A DNA stretch of 64,000 nucleotides from Porphyra umbilicalis (Eukaryota > Rhodophyta > Bangiophyceae > Bangiales > Bangiaceae): assembly GCA_002049455.2 (NCBI GenBank), contig KV918845.1, positions 124,001 through 188,000 on the forward strand. The letters run 5' to 3'. A program made the translations under genes and the position numbers. Shown here piece by piece: positions 11,164 to 21,978 of the stretch (its first letter is position 1; the number at the start of each line of letters is the position of its first letter). A model generated the notes under the pieces. That model did no database searches. It saw nothing but the letters and a program-made list of their open reading frames with translations, and was not told the DNA's origin.

Positions 11164-12560
11164 CACGGCGAGAATTGCAAGAAAGTACAGTGTAGGGTTG
11201 CAGAGCCCCCACACGGCCAACCGCAGTCCCCCCCACTTGGGTGTGTCCGTTCTTTTCGCGGCCGCCCAGCCACGCGCCGCGTACTACGCGCGGCACATCC
11301 GTGTTCGGCGGGTGGGGGCGGCGGCCACCGCCGCTGAATGCGTTGCCGCCGCGCCCGCCGCCGACGCGGCGGTGGGCGGTGGACGACCACGCGTGGGACG
11401 CGCGCCCGCACGCCGGGGCGACCGGCGGCCGCGGCGGTGGCAGCGGCGGCGGCGGCGGCGGCGGCGGTTGTGGCCCCCGTGATGGCGGCGCGTGGGCGTC
11501 GTCTGTCTGCCGCCACGCGCAGCTGCCGCCGTCGGATGCGCAACCGCCGCTGCCGTAAAGGCTACGCGGGCACCCCCGCGGCGGCAGCGGCGTCGCTGCC
11601 GCCGCCGCCCGTCGCGTGGCGGCCGCCGGAGCGGTCACGCACGACTGCCGGGGCGGCGCCCGGCCAGCGAGCGTGCCCACCGCCGTCCGCGGTAGGGCAC
11701 CGTCGGACCACGCACGGCAGCGGTGGCGCTGGCTTCGGCCCCCCCCCCAATCGCGTGGGGTCCGGCCGGGATTGGGGCACGCCCGACCCTGCCCCCGCTG
11801 TCGCTGGTCCTCGCCCCCGCCAGCGGGTGCCCCCCGTCGACGCTGCGCGTATGCGCGCGTGGGGGCGGCTTGTGGCGGCCGCCCCGATGGTCGCCGGTGC
11901 TGCAGTGTCGGCCCCCCCCCCCGCCCCGCATGGCAGCGGGGGCAGATACGCGGCGGCCGCCCCGTCAGCCGATGGGGCAGGGGCCCCCGGTCGGGCGCAC
12001 CCCGAGGCACCCCCGCACCGAGGCGCCGCGCGGGTGCGCGCCGGCGCCGCGGTAGCGGCGCGTCGCCACCGCCGCGCACGCGCAGCCGCGCCGCCAACGG
12101 CGGCTCAGTCGGGGCGCGGTGGCGCGGCGGGCGCCGGCGCCGAGCGCCACGTCGACACGGGGGGTGCAAGGCTTACCTCTCGCACCACGTGGGTGGGAAC
12201 GACTGGAGACGGGATGGGGGGGGGGTCGGCGCCCGCCGCGGTCGCCCCGCTGGTCCGCCATCCACGCACGTGGTCTGCGCGGCGGAGATGGCGTACGGGC
12301 GATTGTACGGGGCTCCCATCGTGGCCGCCCTGAGGTGTGGGTGAGAAAGGGGTGGAAAAATATATGGAGGCTCCTATGGTGTGGCGAGACAGTGGCGAGG
12401 TGTAGGTGGCCTTGTGTCTGAGCGGCGTTGCCCACTTGTCAGAGCGCACCCTCAACAGATGTACGTGACTCTCTGGTCTATCTTTCGCCGTGTGAAAAAG
12501 GTTTTGTCGTTCCGCAAGTCCAGGGTGTTTTCGCGAACGCGCTTTCAGTTAGTACGTGAA
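11164..12560. other. GC-rich intergenic sequence
   Basis: GC-rich low-complexity DNA open in several frames at once on both strands, including frames of 331 and 351 codons. None has a recognisable motif, so I do not call a gene. Confidence 0.4.
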
Positions 12561-12695
12561 TACAGTGCGTTCTCGTTATAAGAGACAGCTGATTCGGCTC
12601 AATATGAAGAAAAAGTGGCCCACACGGACTGGAATGGAAGACTCGCGACCCATATTCTTTTGTAAACGATTCTCTGATAACGAGAACGCACTGTA
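12561..12695. mobile_element. 131-bp MITE with TA flanks
   Basis: CAGTGCGTTCTCGTTAT at 12563-12579 is the exact inverse of 12677-12693, with four further matching bases after one mismatch. Both ends are flanked by TA (12561-12562 and 12694-12695). The size, TIR start (CAGTG) and TA duplication fit a mariner/Stowaway-type MITE. Confidence 0.85.
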
Positions 12696-12789
12696 GTCCT
12701 CTGCAGCCATTTGGCAAACTGTGGAGATCCTGCAACAGCCTGCAACACGGAATCAGCAGATCCGTAAGGCACACGGTCTAATCAGCCCC

Positions 12790-13535
12790 ACTGCGCGGCC
12801 GGCCGGGCGGCGGGCGCTGGCAGGCACGCCGCGCCGTCTGTGCGGCACCACTCACCTCTCTCGTCCCCCCCCCCTGCCCTCCCCGCCGCATGTTCCCCTT
12901 CCATCCTCCCGCCTTTTTCTGCACCCGCTGTTCCAGACGGGCAGGTGACGCGGCGCCGCCCGCAGGGGTGTGCGGGGCACCCCCGCCGCCGACGCCCGCC
13001 CCACGCGTAGCCGCGCGGCGGGGGGTGCCACGGGCGGTCGCGAGGGGTGCTTGCGACGGGCGGGGGTGTCGCTCGCACCGCCTTTGGGCGCGTCGGCGCG
13101 CCCGCTCACCGCCTTTTTTGGTGTGTGTTTTTTGGAGGGGCAGCCGACGCGACCCGCCCCCGTCGGCGCCCCCCTTTGGGGGGGGGGGGGGAGGCGGGGG
13201 GGGCAGGGGGGGCGCCCCGCCCCTGCGCCCATTACGCGTCGCCGCCGCCGGCGGGACCACGTCTGCGCCCCGCGGTGGGCGGTCGACGCGCGGGCGGGCG
13301 GGCGGGCGGGCGGGCGGCGGGCGGGCAGGCGGCGGGCGGCGGGTGGCTGGTTTGGGGGTGGCTGGCGGGGCGGCAGCAGGCGTGGCGCGCCGGTGGGCCT
13401 GTGCCGGCCGCCACTCGGTGGCCGGCCGGTGGGCGGCGGCGCTGCGGTGAGGGCGGGGGGGGATGGGGGAGACACACGAGACGGTCGGCCACGTGGACGG
13501 CGGCGCTGCAAGGCGGGCGCCGCGCGCACGCCCGC
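12790..13535 (+). repeat. Diverged direct duplication, copy A
   Basis: This block matches 14110-14945 in the same order and orientation. Shared landmarks are GGCGCGTCGGCGCGCCCGCT followed by a T-rich tract, and GGTGGCTGGTTTGGGGGTGG followed by CTGGCGGGGCGGCA. Homopolymers differ greatly in length. Neither copy has a gene I can support. Confidence 0.7.
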
Positions 13536-14109
13536 CGACACGGTGCGCGACGCGGAGCGGGAGGTGGCGACGGCGGCGACGGTGACGGCGGCAGCGGTGG
13601 CGGCAAGAACGGCGGTGGTGCCCGTGTCCATGGGGTCGGCGGGGGGGGGGAGGGACAGAAGGGAGGGAAGGGGGCGGGGGGGAAATGGGGCGTGGGGGCG
13701 GCACGCGGAGCAGAGGTGGCTCCGTGGGCGCGCCGCGGCCGCGGCGGGGTGGGAAAGCGTGTGCAGACCCGTGGCTGTGCCCAGTCGGGAAGCGCACGCA
13801 GCAGGGAATGGGACATACAGCGGGTTTGGAGGGTGGCGGGGTGGGAGGGAGTGAGGGGGAGGTTGTGGGGTGGGGAGGGGACGAGGTGGGGGCAGGCACC
13901 GCCCACAGAGGTGGGACGGCGTCAGCAGACCCGCTAGCGGATCTGCTGCGGTCTCGGGGGGAAGCGCCGTCCGATGGGCCGGCACACGGCCAAGACGGTT
14001 GGCGGTGCAAGTGTCAGCGACAAAACCCAGGCAAGCGCCTGAAAGATGAACGAACATCAGGCAGCAGAGGCCCCAAACCCAAAAGTTGAGCGTCGGCTCA
14101 CCCACCGCA

Positions 14110-14945
14110 ACGGGGGTGTGCCGCCCCGCCCATCCGCGCGACCGCCCGCCCGCCCCCGGCAGGCGCACGCCGCGCCGTCCGTGTGCCACTGCCCATCTCT
14201 CTTCTCCCCCCCCCCCCCCCCCCCCCCCCCGCCCATTCCCCTCTTGTTTCTCTCCCGCCGTTTGCCGACGCGCTGTCCTTGACTGGCCCGCGACGCGGCG
14301 CCGGCCGGGCGCCCGTTAGGCGGCCCCGCCGCCGCCGCCGCCGCTCCCCCCGCCGCCCCCCGCCTGCGCACCCGCCGCCGCGCCGCGGCGGTGGGTGCCA
14401 CGAGCGGTCGCAAGGTGTGCCTGCGACGGCGGGGGGGGGGGGGGGTGTCGGCCCCACCGCCTGCGGGCGCGTCGGCGCGCCCGCTCCCCGTCTTTTTTTT
14501 TTTTTTTTTTTTTTTTTTTGGTGGGTTTGGGGAGCGGTCGCCGCCGCAACATGGCCCCCGTCGGCGCCACCGCTGGGGGGGCGGAAGGGGGGGGGAGGAG
14601 GGGGGCGGGGGAGTCGCCCCGCCCCCGTGCCAGTTGCGCCGCCCCGCCGGCGGCGGGGCCACGTGTGCGCCCCGTGGCGGGCGGTCGACGTGCGGGCGGG
14701 CGGCGGGCGGGCCGGCGGCGGGCGGCGGGCGACGGGCGGCGGGTGGCTGGTTTGGGGGTGGCTGGCGGGGCGGCACCGGGCGTGGCGGTCTGCCGGCCGT
14801 GTGTCGGCCGCCGCGTGGTGGCCGCCCGGCGGGCGGTGGCGCTGCGGTGAGAGCGGGGGGGAGGGTGGGGGAGACGCACGGCAAGCGCGGCCGCATGGAC
14901 GGCGGCGCTGCAAGGCGGGCGCCGCGCGCGGTGCGGCGTGGCGCT
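14110..14945 (+). repeat. Diverged direct duplication, copy B
   Basis: Second copy of the block at 12790-13535. It contains a T run of about 29 at 14491-14519 and long C and G runs, which account for much of the length difference. Confidence 0.7.
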
Positions 14946-15401
14946 GCCGACCGGCCGCCCCCCTGCGCCGGCAGCGTGGCCGCGGGTGGACCACGCCGGC
15001 GCCCGCCGCGGACGCGGCGGCGTGTGCCTGTCGCCCCCACGCCGGGGGTGGGGTGTGCCCACGCCCCCGCTGCGCCGTGATTGAGCCGCCCGCCGTCGGT
15101 GCGGTCGGCGGCGTGCGTGGCGGGTGTGGCCGGGGGTGCCGGCGCGGCCGAGGGTGCGGCCGCCGCCGCCGCCGCCGCCGCGCGGTGGTGGCGTGGCGGC
15201 CGCCATCTTGGTGGGGGGGCGTCGACGGGCGTGCGGCGGGCCTCCCGTGGCGGCGTGGGCGGGTGGCGGGCGGGATGGCGGCGGGGTGTGCGTGGGCGGC
15301 GGCGGGAGGGCGGGGCGGAGGGCGGGCGGGCGGGCGGGCGGGCGGGCGGGCGGGTTGGTGGGCGGGTGACGGGCTTGGCACGGCGCCCGCCCGCCCCGCA
15401 C

Positions 15402-15438
<37 letters not shown>

Positions 15439-15732
15439 CGCCGACGGCGGCGGCTGCTGCGGCAGCGGCAGCATCGGCAGCGGTGGTGGCGGCGGCGTCG
15501 TCGGCCGCGATGCGGCAACTACCGTGGTGGCTTTATAGCGGCCGCCCCGCCGCCGCGGCAGGGGATGACGCGGACCGTCGACGCAGCGCCCGCCGCCGCT
15601 AGTCCCCTCCGCCACCTGCACCGCGGGCGCCACCGTCATCGGCCCGTCACGCCGGGTTCTGGGCGAGCCGCCCACCTCCCACCCGTCGAGGCGGCGGGGT
15701 GCCCCCCCCCCCCCCCCACGGCGGGCGCCGCC
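14946..15732. other. GC-rich intergenic sequence upstream of the heparinase-like gene
   Basis: Very GC-rich, with GCC/GGC-type simple repeats and several simultaneously open frames on both strands. It probably holds the promoter and 5' leader of the gene starting at 15733, but I cannot point to a specific site. Confidence 0.4.
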
Positions 15733-18700
15733 ATGGCCCCCACCGCCCGTCGCCGCGGCGGGCACGCTGCCCGCCCCGCTGCCTGCCTGCTGGCGGGCGC
15801 CGTCACTGCCGCCGCCGTGGCGGTGGTCACCGCCGCGGGGGGCACCGCCCCCGGGGCGCCCGCCTCCGTGGGCGGCTCGCCGTCGGGCGCGCCCGCCGGC
15901 ACGTCCTCGTTGTGGTGGGCGGCGGTGCGGCAGACTATTGGGCGGCGGGTGAGCATCACCCGCCCGCCGCGGGCGCCGGCGGCGACCGCGGCGGCGGGCG
16001 ACGAGGCGGGGGTGGGGCCGCCGGCTGACGGGCTGTCCGATGTCACGGGGGCGTCGCCAACGCCAACGCCAACGCCAACGCCAACGCCGACGCCAACGCC
16101 AACGCTTCCTCCCACTGCCGAACCGACGCTTCCACCTACTGCCGAACCGACGCTTCCCCCCGCTGCGGAACTGCCCGTTCCCCCTGCGGAGGAACCAACT
16201 CTTCCCCCAGCAGACGAGCCGACGCTGCCGGTGGAGGAGCCGACGTTGCCAGTGGTGGAGGAGCCGACTCTTCCCTCGGTAGTGGAGCCGACTTTGCCGG
16301 TGGTAGAGGAGCCGACATTGCCAGTGGTGGAGGAGCCGACTCTTCCCCCGGTTGTTGAGCCGACTCTGCCGGTGGTGGAGGTGCCGCCGTTACCGGTGGT
16401 CGAGGAGCCGGCGCTACCAGTGGTGGAGCCGACTCTTCCCCCTGTGGTTGAGCCGACTTTGCCGGTGGTGGAGGAGCCGACATTACCGGTGGTGGAGGAG
16501 CCGACGTTGCCGGTGGTGGAGGAGCCGACGTTACCGGTGGTGGAGGAGCCGACATTACCGGTGGTGGAGGAGCCGACGTTGCCGGTGGTGGAGGAGCCGA
16601 CGTTACCGGTGGTGGAGGAGCCGACATTACCTGTGGTGGAGGAGCCAACTCTTCCCCCTGTGGTAGAGCCGACTTTGCCGGTGGTGGAGGTGCCGACGTT
16701 GCCAGTGGTGGAGGGGCCAACTCTCCCCCCGGTGGTTGAGCCGACTCTTCCATCGGTGGTTGAGCCGACTCTGCCCCCAGTGGTTGAGCCGACTCTGCCC
16801 CCAGTGGCTGAGCCGACATTGCCGCTGGTGGAGGAGCCAACGTTGCCAGGGGTGGAAGAGCCAACGTTGCCAGGGGTGGAGGAGCCAACGTTGCCAGGGG
16901 TGGAGGAGCCGACGTTACCGCTGGTGGAGGAGCCGACGTTGCCGGCGGTGGGGGAGCCAACTCTTCTCCCTGTGGTTGAGCCGACTTTGCCACTGGTGGA
17001 GGAGCCGACTGTTCCCCCGGCAGAATCGACCGTGCCCCTCGCTACGGCGCCTACTCTTCTCCCGACGGAAGAACCGGCGCTGCCGGTTACGGAGGGGCCT
17101 GCGCTACCCGCGACACAGGAGCCGATGCCGACACCAAGCACGGTGCCAGAGCCGGTGGCCACGGCAGAGCTGGTGGAGATCCCGCCATCCGAGCCCGCTG
17201 TCGTCCCGACGGTGGCAGTGCCGACGATGGAGGCTTCTCCTGCTGTCGAGGTCGAGGCTTCCCCTGCTGTCGAGCTCGAGGCTTCCCCTGCTGTCGAGCT
17301 TGAGGCTTCCCCTGCTGTCGAGCCCGAGGCTTCCCCGACCGTTGAGCCGACGCCGTCCTCGGCGGTCGAGCCCTCGGCCGACGCGACGGTGGAGCCCGCG
17401 CCAAGCGTGTCGGTCAGCGCGACGCCCAGCGCTGAACCAAGTGCAACGTCGAGTGCCACGGCGACGGCAAACGCAACGGCAAGCGCGGAGTCAGGCGCCA
17501 CCGGAACGGCCAATGCAACCGTGAGCGCCACTCGAACGGCGAACGCAACCGTGAGCGCCACGGACGCAAACGCCACCGTGAGTGCCAATGCAACGGCGAG
17601 CGCAACGGCGAACGCCTCTGCGAGCGCCACGCCGACACCGAGCGCCACGGCGACGCCCGAGGTGGACGGCTTCCGCTTCCAAGCGGGTCCCCCGACCCCC
17701 CCTCCTCGCCTCGTCGGTGGGGAGTACTCCCCCTCCTTCCCCATGTGGCAGGGGCGTTCCCGCAACGCGCCCCGCTCGTTTTCCGCCCTCCCCCCGACGG
17801 GCGAGCACCCGCGGCTCTTTTTCACGGCGGCGGACCTGCCGGCGATGCGGCAGCAGCTGCTCGGCCCGTCGCTCCAAGGGCGGGAGGGGGAGCTCCCCCG
17901 CGGCTGGCGCTTCAACGATGTCGCGCTGCGGGGGCAGGACCCGTCTGGCCTGCTGGGCGTGACGAGCTTCCTCTTCACCCGCGACGCGCTGGAGAAGCGC
18001 TATCCGTACGGGCCGCCGGCGCTGTTTACCGGCCCGGTCGCGCCTGTGTACGAGCGGCTGGCGGTGGGGGACTTGGCCATCGACATCACCACCGTCGACC
18101 TGTATGGGTCCAACGTGGCGTCGGCGGGCCAAGGGCGAGAGGGCTTGTACGGCAAGCTGGCAGCCGCGGGCTTTGTGTCGCTCATTGTCGAGGGCGGCAA
18201 TTTTGGCCGGACCCGCCTCGCCACGGCCCTGGCGTCGGCGTGCACCCTCCACAAGGCGGTGTACGCGCCGGCCGAGGCGCAGGGCTTCCTCCACGACGTC
18301 GCCCCCGACTTGGGGATTGCCTATGACATGTTGGCTGGGGCCATGACGCCCGCCCAGCGCAAGTCGTGCGTGACGCTGATGGGCACCATGATCCGTGGGC
18401 GCCGGGAGTACGGGACGGGTGGCTTTCAGCGGCGGCCGTGGGTGCAAAACTACAACCACGTCGGCTGGCACGCGCACATCCACGTCCTCGCCCACGCGAT
18501 GGAGGGAGAGACGGGCGATGGGGGCGACGAGGGGGACCTGTGGAGGACGACGCTGCCGATCGGCATTGACATCCAACGCAAGTTTGTCGCCAACACGATC
18601 ACTGAGGGCGGCCTCCCCCGGGAGAGCGGTGGCTACTTTTCCATGGGGTGGTACTGGGCGCTGCCGAGCAACATCATCTTTGCGCGTCGCGGCTTTAACG

Positions 18701-20076
18701 TCTTTACCGACCCCGAGCTGGGCGACCACTTTTACCGCGGCCTCTTTGGCTTCTTCAACGCGCAGGTGCCGCTGACGCCGCCGCTGCGCAACTGGGACGG
18801 GCGGCACCATGACGATTTGCCGTCGGGGCAGCGCCCCCGCTACCAGTGCATCATGGCCTGGCTGTATGGGGACGACGCGCTCGCACAGCACCAGCTGGCC
18901 AATTCGTGGCCCGTGCAGATCCCAACGTCGGGCGAAGCGTTTATGTGCGCTGTCTTTGCGTCGGACAACCGGGGGAATGGGGGTAGCGCGGCGGCGGTGG
19001 CGGCATCCAAGGGCATGCCGTTGACTCACTTTGACCGCGACAAGGGGGAGCTCACCGTCCGCGCGTCGTGGGCGGCCGACGCGGTGACGCTCAACTTTGA
19101 GTCCCGCGTCGACACGTACCGCGTGAGCCACGTGCACGCGGCGCGCAACTCGTGGTACTTGTACGCGGGCGGGCGGCCGTGGGTTATCGACCAGACGCGG
19201 GCCGACGTGGAGAATGTCGGCCACTCGACGGTGCTTATTGACGGCGTCGGGCAGTCGGGGGGGGGCGACAGCGCCGGCCGCAACCTGTGGCCGTCCTTCC
19301 CGGCAGTGTGGAACGAGATGACCGACGGGCGGTCGCTGACGGTGGCGGCGGCAGACGCCAAGTACGCGTATGCCTACTCGCAGCGGTGCACCGCGCCGTA
19401 CGCGTGCATCAACAACGCTTTTCGGCCGCACCACTTTGGGTATGAAAAGGACCCGTACTTGCCGGGCTGGATGGCCTCCGAGTCGTACCTCGGCCGCAGC
19501 CGCAGCCTCTCCGTGTTCAACCCCGTGGCGCGCGCCTTCCGGACGGTGGCGTTTGCCAAGGGCGCCACCCCGTTTGTGCTCATCGTCGACGACATCCAAA
19601 AGGACGGCGCCGACCACGAGTACGAGTGGGTGGCCAACGTGCCGCTGGCGGGCTCCTTGTGGCGCCACGGGGAGGAGGACGTAAACGTGGACGGCGCGTA
19701 TGGCGACGGGGGCGGGCGGGAGTTGGTGCTCCGCTACACCCCCGACGGGCTCGCCGGCACGCCGCGGCTGCTGCTGCGCGTGTTGCGGTCCGACGGGGAG
19801 GTGGTGGGCGGCGGCCTCCGCGTCGTCGACCGCTCCGTGCGCATCCGCGACGTGCAGGTGGCGGCGGGCAAGGGCTACTCGACGACCGAGCGCATCCGCA
19901 CGGTGAGCTTCAAGGTGCGGGCGGTGGTGCCCCGCTTTGTGGTGCTCGCGTGGCCGTTCCGCCAGGGCCAACCGCTGCCCGAGACGGCCGTGGAGGGGCG
20001 GCGGGTGACGGTGAATGGGCGGCGCTTCCAGCTGACGCCCAACGCCGACGGGCGGACGCGGCTGACCGAGGTGTGA
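15733..20076 (+). CDS. Secreted or wall-anchored heparinase II/III-like polysaccharide lyase with a Pro-rich repeat stalk
   Basis: Predicted extracellular enzyme of 1,447 residues acting on an acidic polysaccharide by beta-elimination. I chose the ATG at 15733 over the in-frame ATG at 15565 because it has a GCCGCCATGG context and leads straight into a basic stretch and a hydrophobic signal or anchor segment (about residues 20-40). Residues about 106-436 form a stalk: first Thr-Pro repeats, then about 30 units of VVEEPTLP-type octapeptides. Residues about 497-643 contain ASPAVELE units and a Ser/Ala/Thr tract with many N-x-T sites. From about 689 there is a heparinase/alginate-lyase-like region: HPRLFFTAADLPAMR, an NYNHVGWHAHIHVLAHAMEG helix with candidate catalytic His, and a beta-rich C-terminal part with HVHAARNSWYLYAGGRPWV and VENVGHSTVLIDG. 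The substrate is unknown; cell-wall remodelling is inferred. Confidence 0.8.
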   Translation: MAPTARRRGGHAARPAACLLAGAVTAAAVAVVTAAGGTAPGAPASVGGSPSGAPAGTSSLWWAAVRQTIGRRVSITRPPRAPAATAAAGDEAGVGPPADGLSDVTGASPTPTPTPTPTPTPTPTLPPTAEPTLPPTAEPTLPPAAELPVPPAEEPTLPPADEPTLPVEEPTLPVVEEPTLPSVVEPTLPVVEEPTLPVVEEPTLPPVVEPTLPVVEVPPLPVVEEPALPVVEPTLPPVVEPTLPVVEEPTLPVVEEPTLPVVEEPTLPVVEEPTLPVVEEPTLPVVEEPTLPVVEEPTLPVVEEPTLPPVVEPTLPVVEVPTLPVVEGPTLPPVVEPTLPSVVEPTLPPVVEPTLPPVAEPTLPLVEEPTLPGVEEPTLPGVEEPTLPGVEEPTLPLVEEPTLPAVGEPTLLPVVEPTLPLVEEPTVPPAESTVPLATAPTLLPTEEPALPVTEGPALPATQEPMPTPSTVPEPVATAELVEIPPSEPAVVPTVAVPTMEASPAVEVEASPAVELEASPAVELEASPAVEPEASPTVEPTPSSAVEPSADATVEPAPSVSVSATPSAEPSATSSATATANATASAESGATGTANATVSATRTANATVSATDANATVSANATASATANASASATPTPSATATPEVDGFRFQAGPPTPPPRLVGGEYSPSFPMWQGRSRNAPRSFSALPPTGEHPRLFFTAADLPAMRQQLLGPSLQGREGELPRGWRFNDVALRGQDPSGLLGVTSFLFTRDALEKRYPYGPPALFTGPVAPVYERLAVGDLAIDITTVDLYGSNVASAGQGREGLYGKLAAAGFVSLIVEGGNFGRTRLATALASACTLHKAVYAPAEAQGFLHDVAPDLGIAYDMLAGAMTPAQRKSCVTLMGTMIRGRREYGTGGFQRRPWVQNYNHVGWHAHIHVLAHAMEGETGDGGDEGDLWRTTLPIGIDIQRKFVANTITEGGLPRESGGYFSMGWYWALPSNIIFARRGFNVFTDPELGDHFYRGLFGFFNAQVPLTPPLRNWDGRHHDDLPSGQRPRYQCIMAWLYGDDALAQHQLANSWPVQIPTSGEAFMCAVFASDNRGNGGSAAAVAASKGMPLTHFDRDKGELTVRASWAADAVTLNFESRVDTYRVSHVHAARNSWYLYAGGRPWVIDQTRADVENVGHSTVLIDGVGQSGGGDSAGRNLWPSFPAVWNEMTDGRSLTVAAADAKYAYAYSQRCTAPYACINNAFRPHHFGYEKDPYLPGWMASESYLGRSRSLSVFNPVARAFRTVAFAKGATPFVLIVDDIQKDGADHEYEWVANVPLAGSLWRHGEEDVNVDGAYGDGGGRELVLRYTPDGLAGTPRLLLRVLRSDGEVVGGGLRVVDRSVRIRDVQVAAGKGYSTTERIRTVSFKVRAVVPRFVVLAWPFRQGQPLPETAVEGRRVTVNGRRFQLTPNADGRTRLTEV
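16230..17040 (+). repeat. 24-bp coding minisatellite (VVEEPTLP units)
   Basis: Inside the lyase gene, a 24-bp unit, GTGGTGGAGGAGCCGACG plus six bases, is repeated about 30 times with occasional shorter variants that keep the frame. The most uniform block is about 16460-16650. Copy number is likely to vary between strains. Confidence 0.85.
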
Positions 20077-21978
20077 GCAGCAGGGGACGGTGTCGATGGA
20101 GGGGAGGATGGGGTGGGGGGGGGGTGGAGGCGGACGGTCGTCCGGACCGGCTTGAACAGTGTCTTTTTTTTTCTTTTTTTTTTTCTTGCCGACGAGCCGA
20201 CTGGGCGAGCAGCCGGTCGACAGTGGCAGACACGCAGTGCCACCCCCCGCGGCGGGGGAGCCCCCCCCCCCCGACACACCAGCGGCGGCGCCACCCCGTG
20301 GGGCACACCCGCCGTTGCCAGCAGGGGCGCGCGGGTCGCCTCCCCCCCCCCCCCCCCCCCTTTGCGCACCCGCGGCTCGCCCCCCCCCCGGCGGCATCGG
20401 GCGCCCGCCGCGGCGGCCGCCCGCCGCCGCGTCGGCGCCCGGCGGGGCGGCCCGTCTGCCGCCGCCGCCGCCGGCAGTGGGGGTGCCGCCGCCCGCGGCG
20501 GCGGCGGCCGGCCCGCAACCGCCGCCGACGCACCGGCGGCGGCGGCGGCGGAGCGCGGGCGGGCGGGCGGGCGGGCGGTCGGCGGCGGCGGGGGGCGGGG
20601 GGGGGGGGAGGGGGGGGTGGTCGTGCCACCCGTGTGTGGCCCCTGGCGGGGGGCCGGCCGCGGCGGCGGACGCGGCAGCGGCGGCGGCGGGCGGCGCGTC
20701 GAGATCCCGACGCGCGGCGCCGCAGCGCCCGCCGGCGGCGACCGCGCGCGCGGCGCCGTCACCCCCCCCCCCGGGTCGGCCGACGCGTCGACGCCCCCCC
20801 CCCCCCCCCCCCCCCCCCTGCCGCCGTTGCGCCGGCGCACCCGCCGGCGCACCCGCCGCCGCCGCGCGCGCGGGCGCGGCCGCGCGGCCGCGGCGGCCGG
20901 GGGAGGGGCCCCTCCCCACCGACGCGTCTCGTCGGTGATCCGCCGGGGGGGCCGCGGCTGGTGGGGCACGCCACCCACCCCCCCCCCGGGGGGGTGGGGG
21001 GGGGGGGTGGGTGGCGTGCCCCACCAGCCGCGGCCCCCCCGGCGGATCACCGACGAGACGCGTCGGTCGGGGGCGGCGGCGGCGCCGGGGCCCGTCGACG
21101 GTGGGCGTGGCGCCGCCCGTGGCGGCGGCGGGGGGGGGGGGGGGGGTCTCGGCGGTTGTGTGGCGCCGCCGCCCCGCCGCCGCGCGGCCGCGCCACCGGC
21201 GGCGGCGGCGCGTGACGGCACGGGCGGGGTGGCCGTCTGGCGGCGCCGCACCGCCGCCGCGCGGCCGCGCCACTGGCGGCGGCGGCGTGTGACGCGGGCG
21301 GGGTGGCCGGCGGCGGCGGCGGCGGCGGGGCGGGCGGGGCGGCACCTCCCGCCCGCCGAGGCCCGTGGCCGCAACCGCCGACCGGGGGTTCCGGCGGGGG
21401 CCTCCCCACCGCGCGGGGGGCTCGGCGGCGGGCGCGCGGGCGGGGGGGGCGGTGCGCACCGGCGGGCGGTGCCGGCGACGCGGCGCGTCGCCCGTCGCCG
21501 CCGGCAAAGGGCCCGCGGCGGTGGCGACCGCGCGCCGGGGGCGGCGAACCGCCCCGGGCGGCGCCCGCCGCCCGCCGTGGGCGTCGCGCCGACGACGCGG
21601 TGCGGGGGCGGGGTGCCGGCGCCCCGTGGGTCGGGCGGGACGGGGCTGACGGGGAACGGGCCATGGTTCTGTTCGACCGGGCGGCCGCGGGTCGTGCGCG
21701 CCCGCTGCGGGCGCCCCCCGCGGGGGTGGCGGTGCGCCCGCGGCCGCCCCCCCGCCGCGCGTGGCGCCAACGCGCCCGTCTTGTCTTTCGGCCGAGGTTT
21801 TTGTCGTCAGGTACACCGCCAAGCCTTGGTCGGTTGCGCACACAATCTCGAACAAAAAGAAGGGTACATAACACAAGGCACCACCCGGCGAGCACGGGGC
21901 AGCGAGACGAGAGGCCGCGAAAATACCGAGTACAGAGGGACCACGGGGGCGCCCCCCCCCCACCCCCTCCCCTGCTCC
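20077..21978. other. GC-rich intergenic region containing a large palindrome
   Basis: This region separates two converging genes. It contains T, C and G runs, the inverted repeat at 20918-21067 and many simultaneously open frames on both strands. I see no supportable gene. Confidence 0.4.
20918..21067. repeat. Near-perfect inverted repeat, arms about 63 bp
   Basis: ACCGACGCGTCTCGTCGGTG starting at 20918 and the following bases to about 20980 are the exact inverse of about 21005-21067. The centre is a C-run/G-run spacer. Several internal short palindromes are nested in the arms. Confidence 0.85.

Noticed and set aside
17491-21963. 1,490-codon minus-strand frame
   Set aside because: It overlaps the heparinase-like gene, whose plus frame has clear domain motifs; the minus frame is its GC-driven complement.
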